Positions 1-7,478 of a stretch of DNA of 24,082 nucleotides are shown here, one piece after another. The translations under genes and the position numbers were made by a program. This DNA comes from VGCC01 sp964495555 (GTDB taxonomy: Bacteria; Actinomycetota; Actinomycetes; S36-B12): contig CAZBWA010000023.1 in the NCBI GenBank assembly GCA_964495555.1, positions 1 to 24,082 on the forward strand. Reading direction: 5' to 3'. Positions within the stretch are counted from its first letter, which is position 1; each line of letters opens with the position of its first letter. Below the pieces are notes generated by a model. The model had not been told where the DNA came from. It did not search any database and saw nothing but the letters and a program-made list of their open reading frames with translations.

Positions 1-1
1 G

Positions 2-74
2 CTCCCCCAGATGGACTCGAACCATCAACCCTTCGATTAACAGTCGAATGCTCTGCCAATTGAGCTATGGGGGA
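2..74 (-). tRNA. tRNA-Asn (anticodon GTT)
   Basis: On the minus strand the 73-nt sequence folds as a cloverleaf. The acceptor stem is TCCCCCA paired with TGGGGGA, followed by a G discriminator, as is usual for bacterial tRNA-Asn. The anticodon loop reads CTGTTAA, giving anticodon GTT, and the T arm contains GGTTCGAGTCC. It lies about 40 nt downstream of the small gene that follows dnaG. A TAGCCT hexamer at 93-98 on the minus strand could be its -10 element, but I see no convincing -35. CCA is apparently not encoded in full, as only one C lies before the window edge. Confidence 0.96.
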
Positions 75-114
75 CTGCGGCTGGGCCGGGCAAGGCTACC
101 AACCGGGCAGGCGG

Positions 115-597
115 TCAGACCCCGAGGGTGGAACGCAGTTCGCCGAGCACCTCGGTCGCCTGAGCCTGGTTGACCGGGTCGGTTGGATCGACCCCCGAAT
201 CGAAGGTCACCGTCCACGAGATCTCATCCCCGGGAAGCCGTCGCGCCGCGAACGTCGCCCCGTGACCATTCGGCAGGTCACGGTGCTCAGTCACGATGAC
301 GCTGTCTGTCACACGCTCGCGAATCACCGGAGGAAGGCTTCCCGGGTCCTCGAACTCCAGCCGGATCAACTCACCCCGCGCACCGGCGGTCACGACGATC
401 TCGAGGAACGGCTCGGCCCACTCGGCTTTCGCGACACGGTGCCACGGGATGCTTCGCCCCGGAAGAAAGAGAGCGGTCCGAGTGGCAGCGACGGGCTGCC
501 GATGGATGGTGAATGCGAAGGCGAGCACCTTCTCGTCCTCAGGCAGCCCGAGAGCCTGCCGGTCCTCCTCCGACGCGCGCAGGGAACGTAGGCGCAT
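115..597 (-). CDS. Uncharacterised protein coupled to dnaG, possible PH-like fold
   Basis: This 160-residue soluble protein has no signal peptide and no membrane helix. Its ATG overlaps the dnaG stop codon (TGATG), so translation is probably coupled to dnaG. I do not recognise a named family. The N-terminal half (about residues 15-70) has the pattern LPEDEKVLAFAF, then VAATRTALFLPG, then IPWHRVAKAEW. This alternation of beta strands with a tryptophan-containing turn recalls bacterial PH-like domains, which is an inference. I recall similar proteins after dnaG in other Actinobacteria, but cannot verify this here. The C-terminal half carries a second strand-rich segment around WTVTFDSGVD. Codon use matches its neighbours, so it is a resident gene. 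Function is unknown. Confidence 0.85.
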   Translation of the reverse strand: MRLRSLRASEEDRQALGLPEDEKVLAFAFTIHRQPVAATRTALFLPGRSIPWHRVAKAEWAEPFLEIVVTAGARGELIRLEFEDPGSLPPVIRERVTDSVIVTEHRDLPNGHGATFAARRLPGDEISWTVTFDSGVDPTDPVNQAQATEVLGELRSTLGV

Positions 598-2420
598 CAG
601 GTATCCCCCATCGCCTGCCGGAGGAGGCTGCGCCGGTAGTCCTCGAGGGCCACGATCTCGGCGAGCAACTCCTGACTCTGCGTAGCGTCCTCGTCGCTGC
701 GTTGCATGCGTCCACGTAAGTCCTCGATGCGACGCGTGCAGTCACGCTCGAGGAGACGGGCGATGATGCCCGTGGCGTAACGGCCGATGGACGCCTCATC
801 CGCTGGAATGGGATCCACCGCGAGCTCCCGCACCACTCCGCGCACCTCGTCGTCGGGGCACACATCCAGCACCGCGTCGATCCAGGCGAGACCATCGCGT
901 TCGGTATCGGGACCGCCGGCCGCCATGATGGCAGCGTGCACCGCCGCAGCCCGCGGATGGGTGAAGGCGGTCTCCTCGACCGAGCCGTACCACTCGTGGA
1001 TCTGCGCCGGGTATTGCAGCGCACACTTCAAGGCCTGACGTTCGATGGTGAGCGTGGGGTCACCCGGTGCCAGAGGCGCCGCTGTCGCACTGGGCACGGA
1101 ACCCGGACGCGCCATCACGCGCGTGACCTCGGCAGCATCCATACCCAGCCAGCCGGCGAGGCGGCGCGCGTACTCCGGTCGCAAGGCAGCATCGCGGATG
1201 GTGCTGATGATGGGGGCTGCTTCCCGCAGAGCGGCAACCCGACCCTCCGCTGTGTTGAGGTCGTAGGCGGCGATGGTCTGCTTGATCGCGAACTCGAACA
1301 AGGGCACCTTGTCCTCGACGAGTGCCCGCACGGCTGCATCGCCCTGGGCCAGCCGCAGGTCGCAGGGGTCGAGACCGTCCCTCGCCACGGCGACGTAGGT
1401 GTGGGCCATGAAGCGCTGGTCCTCGTTGAAAGCCTTGAGGGCTGCCTTCTGGCCCGCGGCATCGCCGTCGAACGTGAACACCACCGAGCCCCGCATGGCG
1501 GCGTTGTCCATCAGGAGGCGTCGCAGCACCTTGATGTGTTCGGCGCCGAAGGCGGTCCCACACGTAGCCACAGCGGTCGTGACACCGGCGAGGTGACAGG
1601 CCATGACGTCCGTATAGCCCTCGACGAGGACCACCTGCTGCTCCTTGGCGATGTCCCGGCGCGCGAGGTCCACCCCGTAGAGGACCTGACTCTTCTTATA
1701 GAGAGGTGTCTCCGGGGTGTTGAGGTACTTCGGGCCGTCGTCGTCCTCCATGAGGCGCCGTGCCCCGAAGCCGACCACATCCCCACCGAGATCACGGATC
1801 GGCCAGATGAGGCGTCCGCGGAAGCGGTCGTAGATGCCTCGATTGCCCTGACTGGCCAGTCCCCCCGCGAGGATCTCGGCTTCGCTGAAACCGCGGGAGC
1901 GCAGGTGGGAGGTGAGCGCATCCCACGACTTCGGCGCGAAACCGACGCCGAAGTGGGCGGCGGCATCCGCATCGAAACCGCGCTCGGTGAGGAACGTCCG
2001 GCCGATCTGCGCCTCGGGCGACCCGAGTTGGCTGCGGAAGAAGTCCGCGGCGATGGCATGCGCCTCGACCAGACGGGTGCGCTGACCGGTGGACTTGGAC
2101 ACCGCCGCACCACCCTCGACGTAGCGCAGCTGGACCCCCGTGCGCCCCGCCAACTTCTCCACTGCCTCGGTGAAGGACAGGTGATCGATCTTCTGCAGGA
2201 AGTTCAGGACATCCCCGCCCTCGCTGCACCCGAAGCAGTACCACATCCCGCGACTGGGGGTCACGTGGAAGCTCGGCGTGCGCTCGTCATGGAAGGGACA
2301 CAGGCCCTTCAGGGAGCCGCCACCCGCGTTCTTCAGCGTGACGTACTCACGGACGACGTCGTCGATGCGGGCCCGGTCGCGGACTTCGGCGATGTCCTCG
2401 TCACGGATCCGGCCAGCCAC
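597..2420 (-). CDS. dnaG: DNA primase DnaG
   Basis: DnaG makes the short RNA primers for lagging-strand replication and works with the DnaB helicase. The 607-residue protein has the N-terminal CHC2 zinc finger (C41, H44, C62, C65 in CPFH and CFGC). The catalytic core follows, and then a TOPRIM domain with EGYTD and DGDAAG, whose acidic residues bind metal. The C-terminal third would be the helicase-interaction region. The start is the GTG at 2420, giving VAGRIRDEDI, which matches the usual actinobacterial DnaG N-terminus. A longer reading from ATG 2453 adds 11 unlikely residues. No Shine-Dalgarno precedes the GTG, but TACACT lies at -12 to -7, suggesting leaderless transcription. It diverges from the class V PLP enzyme gene by 31 bp. 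Confidence 0.97.
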   Translation of the reverse strand: MAGRIRDEDIAEVRDRARIDDVVREYVTLKNAGGGSLKGLCPFHDERTPSFHVTPSRGMWYCFGCSEGGDVLNFLQKIDHLSFTEAVEKLAGRTGVQLRYVEGGAAVSKSTGQRTRLVEAHAIAADFFRSQLGSPEAQIGRTFLTERGFDADAAAHFGVGFAPKSWDALTSHLRSRGFSEAEILAGGLASQGNRGIYDRFRGRLIWPIRDLGGDVVGFGARRLMEDDDGPKYLNTPETPLYKKSQVLYGVDLARRDIAKEQQVVLVEGYTDVMACHLAGVTTAVATCGTAFGAEHIKVLRRLLMDNAAMRGSVVFTFDGDAAGQKAALKAFNEDQRFMAHTYVAVARDGLDPCDLRLAQGDAAVRALVEDKVPLFEFAIKQTIAAYDLNTAEGRVAALREAAPIISTIRDAALRPEYARRLAGWLGMDAAEVTRVMARPGSVPSATAAPLAPGDPTLTIERQALKCALQYPAQIHEWYGSVEETAFTHPRAAAVHAAIMAAGGPDTERDGLAWIDAVLDVCPDDEVRGVVRELAVDPIPADEASIGRYATGIIARLLERDCTRRIEDLRGRMQRSDEDATQSQELLAEIVALEDYRRSLLRQAMGDT

Positions 2421-2426
2421 GTGGTC

Positions 2427-2432
2427 AGTGTA
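2427..2432 (-). promoter_or_regulatory. Putative leaderless -10 element of dnaG
   Basis: On the minus strand TACACT occupies -12 to -7 relative to the dnaG GTG. It matches the actinobacterial TANNNT -10 pattern, which would place the transcript start at or next to the start codon. No ribosome binding site is present. This supports the GTG start over the upstream ATG. No clear -35 is seen. Confidence 0.5.
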
Positions 2433-2451
2433 GGTGCGGTTGGATGCACCC

Positions 2452-3657
2452 ATGACCCTCGATGTGGACAGGCTTCGGGCCGACACCCCCGGCTGCACAC
2501 GCGTGGTGCACCTCAACAACGCCGGGTCCGCACTCCCCCCATCCGTAGTCACGGACACCGTGGTCGCACACCTGCGACGGGAGGAGGAGATCGGTGGCTA
2601 CGAGGCCCACGCGGAGGCCGGCGATCGCGTGGCCGCCGTGTCCTCGTCGGTCGCCGCACTGATCGGCGCCCGCCCAGAACAGATCGCTTTAGTGGAGTCG
2701 GCGACCGCAGCCTGGGACCGCGCCTTCGCGGCCCTGGCCTTCTCCGGTCGCCTGGGTGAGGGTTCGCGCATCCTGGTGTCCTCGGCCGAGTACGCATCGA
2801 ACGTGATCCCGATCCTGCAGGTGGCACGCGCGTGGAAGTGTTCGCTGGAGTTCATCCCGGATGACGATCAGGGCGTGGTCGAAGTCGCCGCGCTGCGCGC
2901 GATGCTGGCCCAGCCAACCGCCCTGGTGGTGATCAACCACTGCCCGTCCCAGAACGGCCTGATCAACGACGCAGCGGCCATCGGTGCGGCCATCCGTGAA
3001 TCAGGGACCGACGCCTACTACCTACTCGACGCCTGCCAATCCATCGGTCAACTTCCCGTGAACGCCGTGGATATCGGGGCGGACTTCCTCTCGGCCACCG
3101 GACGCAAGTTCCTGCGCGGGCCACGGGGCACCGGCTTCCTCTACGCCTCGGATCGCGCACTGACCGAACTCGAACCGTTTCCCCTGGACCTGCATTCGGC
3201 CACGTGGACATCCGGGGGATATCAGATTCAGGCCGGTGCGCGTCGCTTCGAGTCCTGGGAGAAGTCGTATGCAGCCCTGCTCGGCATGGGCGCAGCGGTG
3301 GACTACGCGCTCGCCTGCGGGATAGGTGCCGTGCGCGCGCGGATCTCCCACCTCGCTGAATACGCGCGTGCCGGATTGTCGTCGTCCCAGGATGTGCGGG
3401 TACGCGATCGCGGAGGTGACCCGTCGCGACGAAGCGGCATCGTGACATTCACCGTCGATGGGGTCCCTGCCGCGGATGTCGTCGCACACATCCGGGCGGC
3501 GGGCATCAACGTGAGCCTGTCCACGCCGGACTACGCGCGCGTCGACTTCGAGACGCAGGGAATCGAGGGACTCGTGCGGGCGTCACCCCACGCCTACAAC
3601 ACCGAGGCCGAGATCGATCGACTCGTGGCGGCAGTGCACTCCGTCAGATCTGGATGA
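2452..3657 (+). CDS. Class V PLP-dependent aminotransferase-fold enzyme
   Basis: This is a 401-residue fold-type I PLP enzyme of the class V (cysteine desulfurase/epimerase) superfamily; the substrate is unknown. The PLP lysine should be K219 in TGRKFLRGPRGTGFLY. D193 (LLDACQSIGQ) would hold the pyridine nitrogen, and H163 (INHCPSQNG) sits where the ring-stacking residue is expected. The N-terminus has the usual HLNNAGSALPP. The C-terminus ends with RASPHAYNTEAEIDRL, typical of the superfamily, but the catalytic cysteine loop of SufS/IscS desulfurases is missing. A lyase, epimerase or transaminase role is therefore more likely than sulfur mobilisation. The start is ATG 2452; an alternative GTG at 2434 adds six residues. 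Its last 14 nt overlap the convergent vapC gene. It interrupts the usual dgt-dnaG neighbourhood. Confidence 0.9.
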   Translation: MTLDVDRLRADTPGCTRVVHLNNAGSALPPSVVTDTVVAHLRREEEIGGYEAHAEAGDRVAAVSSSVAALIGARPEQIALVESATAAWDRAFAALAFSGRLGEGSRILVSSAEYASNVIPILQVARAWKCSLEFIPDDDQGVVEVAALRAMLAQPTALVVINHCPSQNGLINDAAAIGAAIRESGTDAYYLLDACQSIGQLPVNAVDIGADFLSATGRKFLRGPRGTGFLYASDRALTELEPFPLDLHSATWTSGGYQIQAGARRFESWEKSYAALLGMGAAVDYALACGIGAVRARISHLAEYARAGLSSSQDVRVRDRGGDPSRRSGIVTFTVDGVPAADVVAHIRAAGINVSLSTPDYARVDFETQGIEGLVRASPHAYNTEAEIDRLVAAVHSVRSG

Positions 3658-4045
3658 CTTCCAGTCCCCGGACTCCCGAGAGCTGGAAGAAGTCCGAGTC
3701 CTGCGTGACCACGGGCATATCGAATCGAAGTGCCGTTGCGGCGATCCACAAGTCATTGATATTCACCCGTCGACCGCGCTCGGCGACCGACGCCCGGAGC
3801 ACAGCCCACTCGGCAGCGACTTCCTCGTCGATGGGCAAGCTCGGCACGTCGTCCAACGACTCCAGGGTCGTGAGCCGTCGCACGCGCTGGTCAACGTCGC
3901 GAGCGAGCAGGACGCCCGCTTTGATCTCGGCCAACGTGACCACACATATATGGACCTGCCACTGCGAAGGATCCTGACGCAACGGGCGCTCGACCTCGCG
4001 CGCCACCAGCACACTCGTGTCGATGAGCACCCGTCGAGGTGTCAT
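3644..4045 (-). CDS. vapC: VapC-family PIN-domain ribonuclease toxin
   Basis: This 133-residue single-domain PIN protein is predicted to be the toxin of a type II toxin-antitoxin pair, a metal-dependent endoribonuclease that cuts RNA (tRNA or rRNA in studied relatives). The acidic metal-binding residues are visible: D9 (LIDTSVLV), E40 (LAEIKAG), D98 (INDLWIAATAL) and D116 with D118 (TQDSDF). The length is normal for VapC and the active site looks intact. The ATG overlaps the antitoxin stop codon (ATGA), so the two are translationally coupled. The 3' end overlaps the class V PLP enzyme gene by 14 nt tail to tail. The specific RNA target cannot be read from sequence. Confidence 0.93.
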   Translation of the reverse strand: MTPRRVLIDTSVLVAREVERPLRQDPSQWQVHICVVTLAEIKAGVLLARDVDQRVRRLTTLESLDDVPSLPIDEEVAAEWAVLRASVAERGRRVNINDLWIAATALRFDMPVVTQDSDFFQLSGVRGLEVIQI

Positions 4046-4305
4046 GCCGGACCGACGGTGTCCGTCGCGTCCGAACCCGATCGCTCGAGATCGGAGAGCA
4101 GTCCCGGGTCAGCCTGGACGGTGGCGAGTCGGGCGAAGAAGTCCGCACCGGAAACAGTGGGGACGGGGGCGGAGTCGTGCGCCACGGGAACCAGTCGGGC
4201 CGCAGGAACGCCTCGGACGGTGATCACCACGTCCTCACCACGGCGCACACGTTCGAGCACGCCGGCCGTGTCATTCCTCAGGTCCCGCACTGCGATCGAG
4301 GTCAT
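4042..4305 (-). CDS. vapB: Phd/YefM-type antitoxin (VapB partner)
   Basis: This 87-residue antitoxin binds and neutralises the VapC toxin and probably represses its own operon. The N-terminal half (about residues 1-42: MTSIAVRDLRNDTAGVL, then RRGEDVVITVRGVPAARLVP) is the Phd/YefM DNA-binding and dimerisation fold. The C-terminal half (from about residue 43) is polar and carries aromatic FFARLA, typical of a disordered segment that wraps the toxin. The start is ATG 4305; a longer reading frame exists upstream but runs into dgt. There is no Shine-Dalgarno: the sequence before the ATG is entirely repeat half-sites, with TACGTT at -12 to -7, so the message may be leaderless. The gene begins 26 bp after the dgt stop. 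Confidence 0.92.
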   Translation of the reverse strand: MTSIAVRDLRNDTAGVLERVRRGEDVVITVRGVPAARLVPVAHDSAPVPTVSGADFFARLATVQADPGLLSDLERSGSDATDTVGPA

Positions 4306-4331
4306 GCTACGAACGTAGCACATACGTAGCA
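4303..4331 (-). promoter_or_regulatory. vapBC operator/promoter with three half-site repeats
   Basis: The 26 bp between dgt and vapB are almost wholly repeat. A perfect 6-bp inverted repeat, TGCTAC-GAAC-GTAGCA, spans 4305-4320 and runs into the vapB start codon. A further CGTAGCA at 4325-4331 repeats 4314-4320 with an 11-bp offset, about one helical turn. This is the geometry of a cooperatively bound antitoxin operator. On the minus strand TACGTT (4312-4317) lies at -12 to -7 of vapB as a possible leaderless -10, inside the palindrome, so bound antitoxin would block the polymerase. The sites are seen directly; their function is inferred. Confidence 0.75.
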
Positions 4332-5555
4332 CTACACCAGCCGGGACCGCCAGGCCAGGATGCTGGTGTCGGTGAGGCTGGCCACCTGGTCGATGACCAC
4401 CCGGAAGCGCTCGGCATCGGTCGTCGCCGCGTCGTACATGGGGCGAAGCCACGGCTCGAGCGAGCGGCCCTCGTCGAGAGTCAGCGCATGCACCACCTCG
4501 GCGATCACCTCCCGCTGCCGGGCGTATTCCGCATCGGCTCCCTCGCGGCCCATCACGAACCGGACGGCCATGGCCTTCATCACCGCCACCTCATCGCGCA
4601 CTTCCTCGGGCACAACGAGCTGTGCGGCGTAGCGGGTCAGAGGTGCGTTCGGATACTCCATCTGCGTGGAGATCTGGGCCGAGACGCAGAAACGCCCGAT
4701 CAGGTAGCTGGTGAACTTCTTCAGCGCCACGAGAGAGTGCATGGATCCGTCGAAGGTGCGTGGCCAGTATTCCAACGCAATGAGTCGGCGCAGCGCACCG
4801 AGGAGCTGCGCGGGATCGGCATCCGGGGCGTAGCGCTCATGGGCGATACGCACGAGCGCGTCCTGCTCGGTGGGACTCGTCAAGGCCTCGGGGCGGATCA
4901 GTCCCACATGAATCGCGTCCTCGACGTCGTGCACGGAGTACGCGACGTCGTCGGACCAATCCATCACCTGCTCCTCCAGGCACGTCCGCTCCCCCGGTGC
5001 ACCCCTGCGCATCCAGGTGAAGATGTCCGCATCGTCGGCGTAGTAGCCGAACTTCGGATCGCCGTCACGTCGCGCCCACGGGTACTTGCACGCGGCGTCG
5101 AGACTCGCGCGCGTCAGGTTCAAACCGACGCTGACGCCCGTGGCCGGATCGACCACCTTGGCCTCGAGGCGGGTGAGGACTCGCAGCGTCTGGGCATTGC
5201 CCTCGAAACCGCCGATGGACGCACTAAGCCGATTGAGTTCCTCTTCACCGTTGTGGCCGAAGGGCGGATGGCCGAGGTCATGGGCCAGGCCTGCGATATC
5301 CACCAGGTCGGGATCGCAGCCCAGAGCGTCACCGAGTTCGCGCGCCACCTGCGCAACCTCCAAAGTGTGCGTGAGGCGGGTGCGTGGGAAATCCGCGTAT
5401 CCGGCTGCGAGCACCTGCGTCTTGGCAGCGAGCCTGCGCAGCGCGGAGGAATGCAAGACGCGCGCACGATCGCGCGCGAATCCGCTGCGGACGGTCTCTT
5501 TGATCGGCTCGGTGACGAACCGCTCGACATCAGCGTCGTCGTAGCCGGGGATCAT
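4332..5555 (-). CDS. dgt: dGTPase-like deoxynucleoside triphosphate triphosphohydrolase
   Basis: HD-domain enzymes of this family remove triphosphate from dNTPs, releasing a deoxynucleoside, and help control dNTP pools. The 407-residue protein shows the metal-binding HD set: H63 (RTRLTHTLEV), H102 and D103 (AHDLGHPPFGHNGE) and an aspartate near 212-213 (DWSDDVAYSVHDVED). This is the shorter dGTPase-like type of Gram-positive bacteria, distinct from the E. coli Dgt. No membrane segments are present. The start ATG has no Shine-Dalgarno, but TAGTCT lies at -12 to -7. It follows ydcF by 20 bp. In many Actinobacteria dgt directly precedes dnaG; here vapBC and the class V PLP gene lie between them. 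Exact nucleotide preference is unknown. Confidence 0.94.
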   Translation of the reverse strand: MIPGYDDADVERFVTEPIKETVRSGFARDRARVLHSSALRRLAAKTQVLAAGYADFPRTRLTHTLEVAQVARELGDALGCDPDLVDIAGLAHDLGHPPFGHNGEEELNRLSASIGGFEGNAQTLRVLTRLEAKVVDPATGVSVGLNLTRASLDAACKYPWARRDGDPKFGYYADDADIFTWMRRGAPGERTCLEEQVMDWSDDVAYSVHDVEDAIHVGLIRPEALTSPTEQDALVRIAHERYAPDADPAQLLGALRRLIALEYWPRTFDGSMHSLVALKKFTSYLIGRFCVSAQISTQMEYPNAPLTRYAAQLVVPEEVRDEVAVMKAMAVRFVMGREGADAEYARQREVIAEVVHALTLDEGRSLEPWLRPMYDAATTDAERFRVVIDQVASLTDTSILAWRSRLV

Positions 5556-5561
5556 GCGCCG

Positions 5562-5567
5562 AGACTA
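5562..5567 (-). promoter_or_regulatory. Putative leaderless -10 element of dgt
   Basis: TAGTCT on the minus strand lies at -12 to -7 of the dgt ATG. The same hexamer is the proposed -10 of rplU at 21940-21945. No ribosome binding site precedes dgt, so a leaderless transcript is plausible. This is inference from position and motif only. Confidence 0.45.
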
Positions 5568-5575
5568 ATGCGCAC

Positions 5576-6217
5576 TCAGGCGAGGATCTCCGGGAGCGAC
5601 CATCGGGTCCAGGCGTAGTGACGTAGGAGGGCGACGACCTCGCGACCGACGCCGTCGGAGGTCAGCGCCACCTGCTCCTGGGCCGGGGACATATGCGCAT
5701 CGATGCCGTAGGCGTTCGCCGTTGCTTGGGCACGCGCCGCGTGTGCCGGGTCGGTAACGATGGTCGCACTCGACCAGCCGAGGTCATGCAGCACGGTGGC
5801 CACGACACCGAGCGCACCGACGGTATCCGAGCCGGTGGGGAAGGTGACGATGTCCCGGTCGGGGATGCCAGCCCCCATCAGGTACTCACGCGACATGCGC
5901 TCGACGCGCTCGGGTCCGGCGATCACCACCACGGGAGCCACACCCGACCGGTAGAGGGAGGCCGCCTGGTCCAACCGCGCGGTGCGCGCCTCGTCCGGGT
6001 CACCCCAGGTGCGGGCCGGGTTGAGCACCACGAGGGCCTGGGTGGGGGAACGATCGTCGACCTGGGCGGTGAGGACGACCTGGAGGGCGGCACCGACGGG
6101 GATCAGAAGGAGGGCCGAGGCCAGCAGGGTTCCCACCCAGGTGCCCAGTCCGCGTACGCCGACCCGGGGTCGGGCGAGCACCGTCGGGCGCGCGAGGACG
6201 ACGGGAGGGGCAGCCAC
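5576..6217 (-). CDS. YdcF/SanA-like (DUF218) membrane-anchored protein
   Basis: This 213-residue protein has one N-terminal membrane helix (about residues 29-50, GTLLASALLLIPVGAALQVV) followed by an extracytoplasmic DUF218 domain. The domain shows the family pattern: a strand QALVVL, then EARTARLDQAASLYRSGVAPVVVIAGP, then GIPDRDIVTFPTGSDTVGAL, then IVTDPAHAARAQATANAYG. DUF218 members (ElyC, SanA, YdcF) are linked to envelope integrity and lipid-carrier metabolism, but their chemistry is unsettled. The start is GTG 6217; only GGGG precedes it, and AACATT sits at -11 to -6. It lies between dus and dgt, as I recall in other Actinobacteria, probably as a conserved neighbour rather than a pathway partner. 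Confidence 0.85.
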   Translation of the reverse strand: MAAPPVVLARPTVLARPRVGVRGLGTWVGTLLASALLLIPVGAALQVVLTAQVDDRSPTQALVVLNPARTWGDPDEARTARLDQAASLYRSGVAPVVVIAGPERVERMSREYLMGAGIPDRDIVTFPTGSDTVGALGVVATVLHDLGWSSATIVTDPAHAARAQATANAYGIDAHMSPAQEQVALTSDGVGREVVALLRHYAWTRWSLPEILA

Positions 6218-6267
6218 GCCCCAATGTTCACATTTGTCCCATTGAGATCAGTGGCACCACACCGGGC

Positions 6268-7419
6268 TCAGCCGCCGGAAACCGAGAGCTCCGCCTCCGC
6301 GAGGACGCAGGCCTGGTCGACATCGAGGTCCGGGGAGTCCAGCCACCCCTCCGGCAAGGAGGGTGGGCGCCCGCCCGACGTGCGCCCCCGCGGCCCTGCC
6401 CCCACCTCGGCGTTGAAACGCTGATGCGGGTCGATCCGGATGATCAAATCGTCGAGTTCGGCCAGGGTGCTGACCGTGCCCAGGGCTTGACGCACGGGCT
6501 GCCGGACGCTGAAGCCTTTGAGATACCAGGCCATGTGCTTGCGCATGTCACGACAACCCTTCATCTCCCCGTAGTCGGCGCACAGGAGTTCGGCGTGACG
6601 GCGCAGCGTCGCGAGCACCGTCGCCAGATCCGGATCCTCGGGGATCGGCGCACCACGGAACGCGGCGACGAGTTGACCGAAGAGCCAGGGACGACCTAGG
6701 CATCCGCGACCGATGACCACGCCATCGCAACCGGTCTGCTCCACCATGGCCAGCGCGTCCTGCGCGGTCCAGATGTCCCCATTGCCGAGGACGGGCGTGT
6801 CGGGCAGTTCCTCCTTGAGTCGTGCGATGGCCGACCAATCCGCACGTCCGGAGTACATCTGTGCTGCGGTGCGACCATGCAACGACACCCACGCGACACC
6901 CGCACGTGCCGCAGTGCGACCTGCGTCCAGGTACGTCAGGTGATCGTCGTCGATGCCCATGCGCATCTTGATCGACACGGGGACACGGCCATCGGCAGAC
7001 TCGACGACCCGATGGAGGATCTCCGCGAAGAGGTCACGCTTCCAGGGAAGGGCGCTTCCACCACCCTTGCGCGTCACCTTGGGGACGGGGCAGCCGAAGT
7101 TCAGATCGACGTGGTCGGCACGGCCCTCGCTCACGATGATGCGCGTGGCCGCGGCCATGACGTGTGGGTCCACGCCATATAGCTGGACGGACCGTGGATT
7201 CTCGTCCTCGGCGAACGTGACCATGTCCATCGTCGTGGCGTTGCGCTCCACGAGCGCCCGAGACGTCACCATCTCCGAGACGTAAAGACCCGCACCCTGC
7301 TCCCGGCACAGGCGTCGGAACGCGCGATTGGTGATGCCCGCCATGGGCGCGAGCACGACGGGCGGATCGATGACGGTGGAACCCACGCGGAGGACACCGC
7401 CGACGGTCGCGACACTCAC
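6268..7419 (-). CDS. dus: tRNA-dihydrouridine synthase (DusB type)
   Basis: This FMN- and NADPH-dependent enzyme reduces uridines in the tRNA D-loop to dihydrouridine. The 383-residue protein has an N-terminal TIM barrel starting VVLAPMAGITNRAFRRLC. The catalytic cysteine is in the DLNFGCPVPKVTRKGGGS motif. Further barrel motifs are KMRMGIDDDH, WVSLHGRTAAQMYSG, PVLGNGDIW and GVVIGRGCLGRPWLF, the last two being FMN-phosphate contacts. A small helical domain completes it, and the C-terminal 40 or so residues (RGRTSGGRPPSLPEG) look like a non-conserved linker. The start is GTG 7419, the only in-frame start giving the expected N-terminus. There is no Shine-Dalgarno, and GACAAT lies at -11 to -6. 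It diverges from the MFS gene by 59 bp. Confidence 0.94.
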   Translation of the reverse strand: MSVATVGGVLRVGSTVIDPPVVLAPMAGITNRAFRRLCREQGAGLYVSEMVTSRALVERNATTMDMVTFAEDENPRSVQLYGVDPHVMAAATRIIVSEGRADHVDLNFGCPVPKVTRKGGGSALPWKRDLFAEILHRVVESADGRVPVSIKMRMGIDDDHLTYLDAGRTAARAGVAWVSLHGRTAAQMYSGRADWSAIARLKEELPDTPVLGNGDIWTAQDALAMVEQTGCDGVVIGRGCLGRPWLFGQLVAAFRGAPIPEDPDLATVLATLRRHAELLCADYGEMKGCRDMRKHMAWYLKGFSVRQPVRQALGTVSTLAELDDLIIRIDPHQRFNAEVGAGPRGRTSGGRPPSLPEGWLDSPDLDVDQACVLAEAELSVSGG

Positions 7420-7424
7420 ATTTC

Positions 7425-7430
7425 ATTGTC
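7425..7430 (-). promoter_or_regulatory. Putative leaderless -10 element of dus
   Basis: GACAAT on the minus strand lies at -11 to -6 of the dus GTG and differs from TATAAT by two bases. There is no ribosome binding site. The hexamer sits in an AT-richer stretch of the otherwise GC-rich 59-bp divergent interval. It overlaps an 11-bp sequence that also occurs before ydcF. Confidence 0.4.
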
Positions 7431-7478
7431 CCATTGCCTCCGCCGTAGGGCAGACTCCGTCCCGACGAAGGGACAGGC

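Noticed and set aside
936..2759. 607-residue open frame on the plus strand across dnaG
   Set aside because: It runs antisense through dnaG, whose zinc finger and TOPRIM motifs are intact. The translation has no domain and looks like a high-GC shadow frame.
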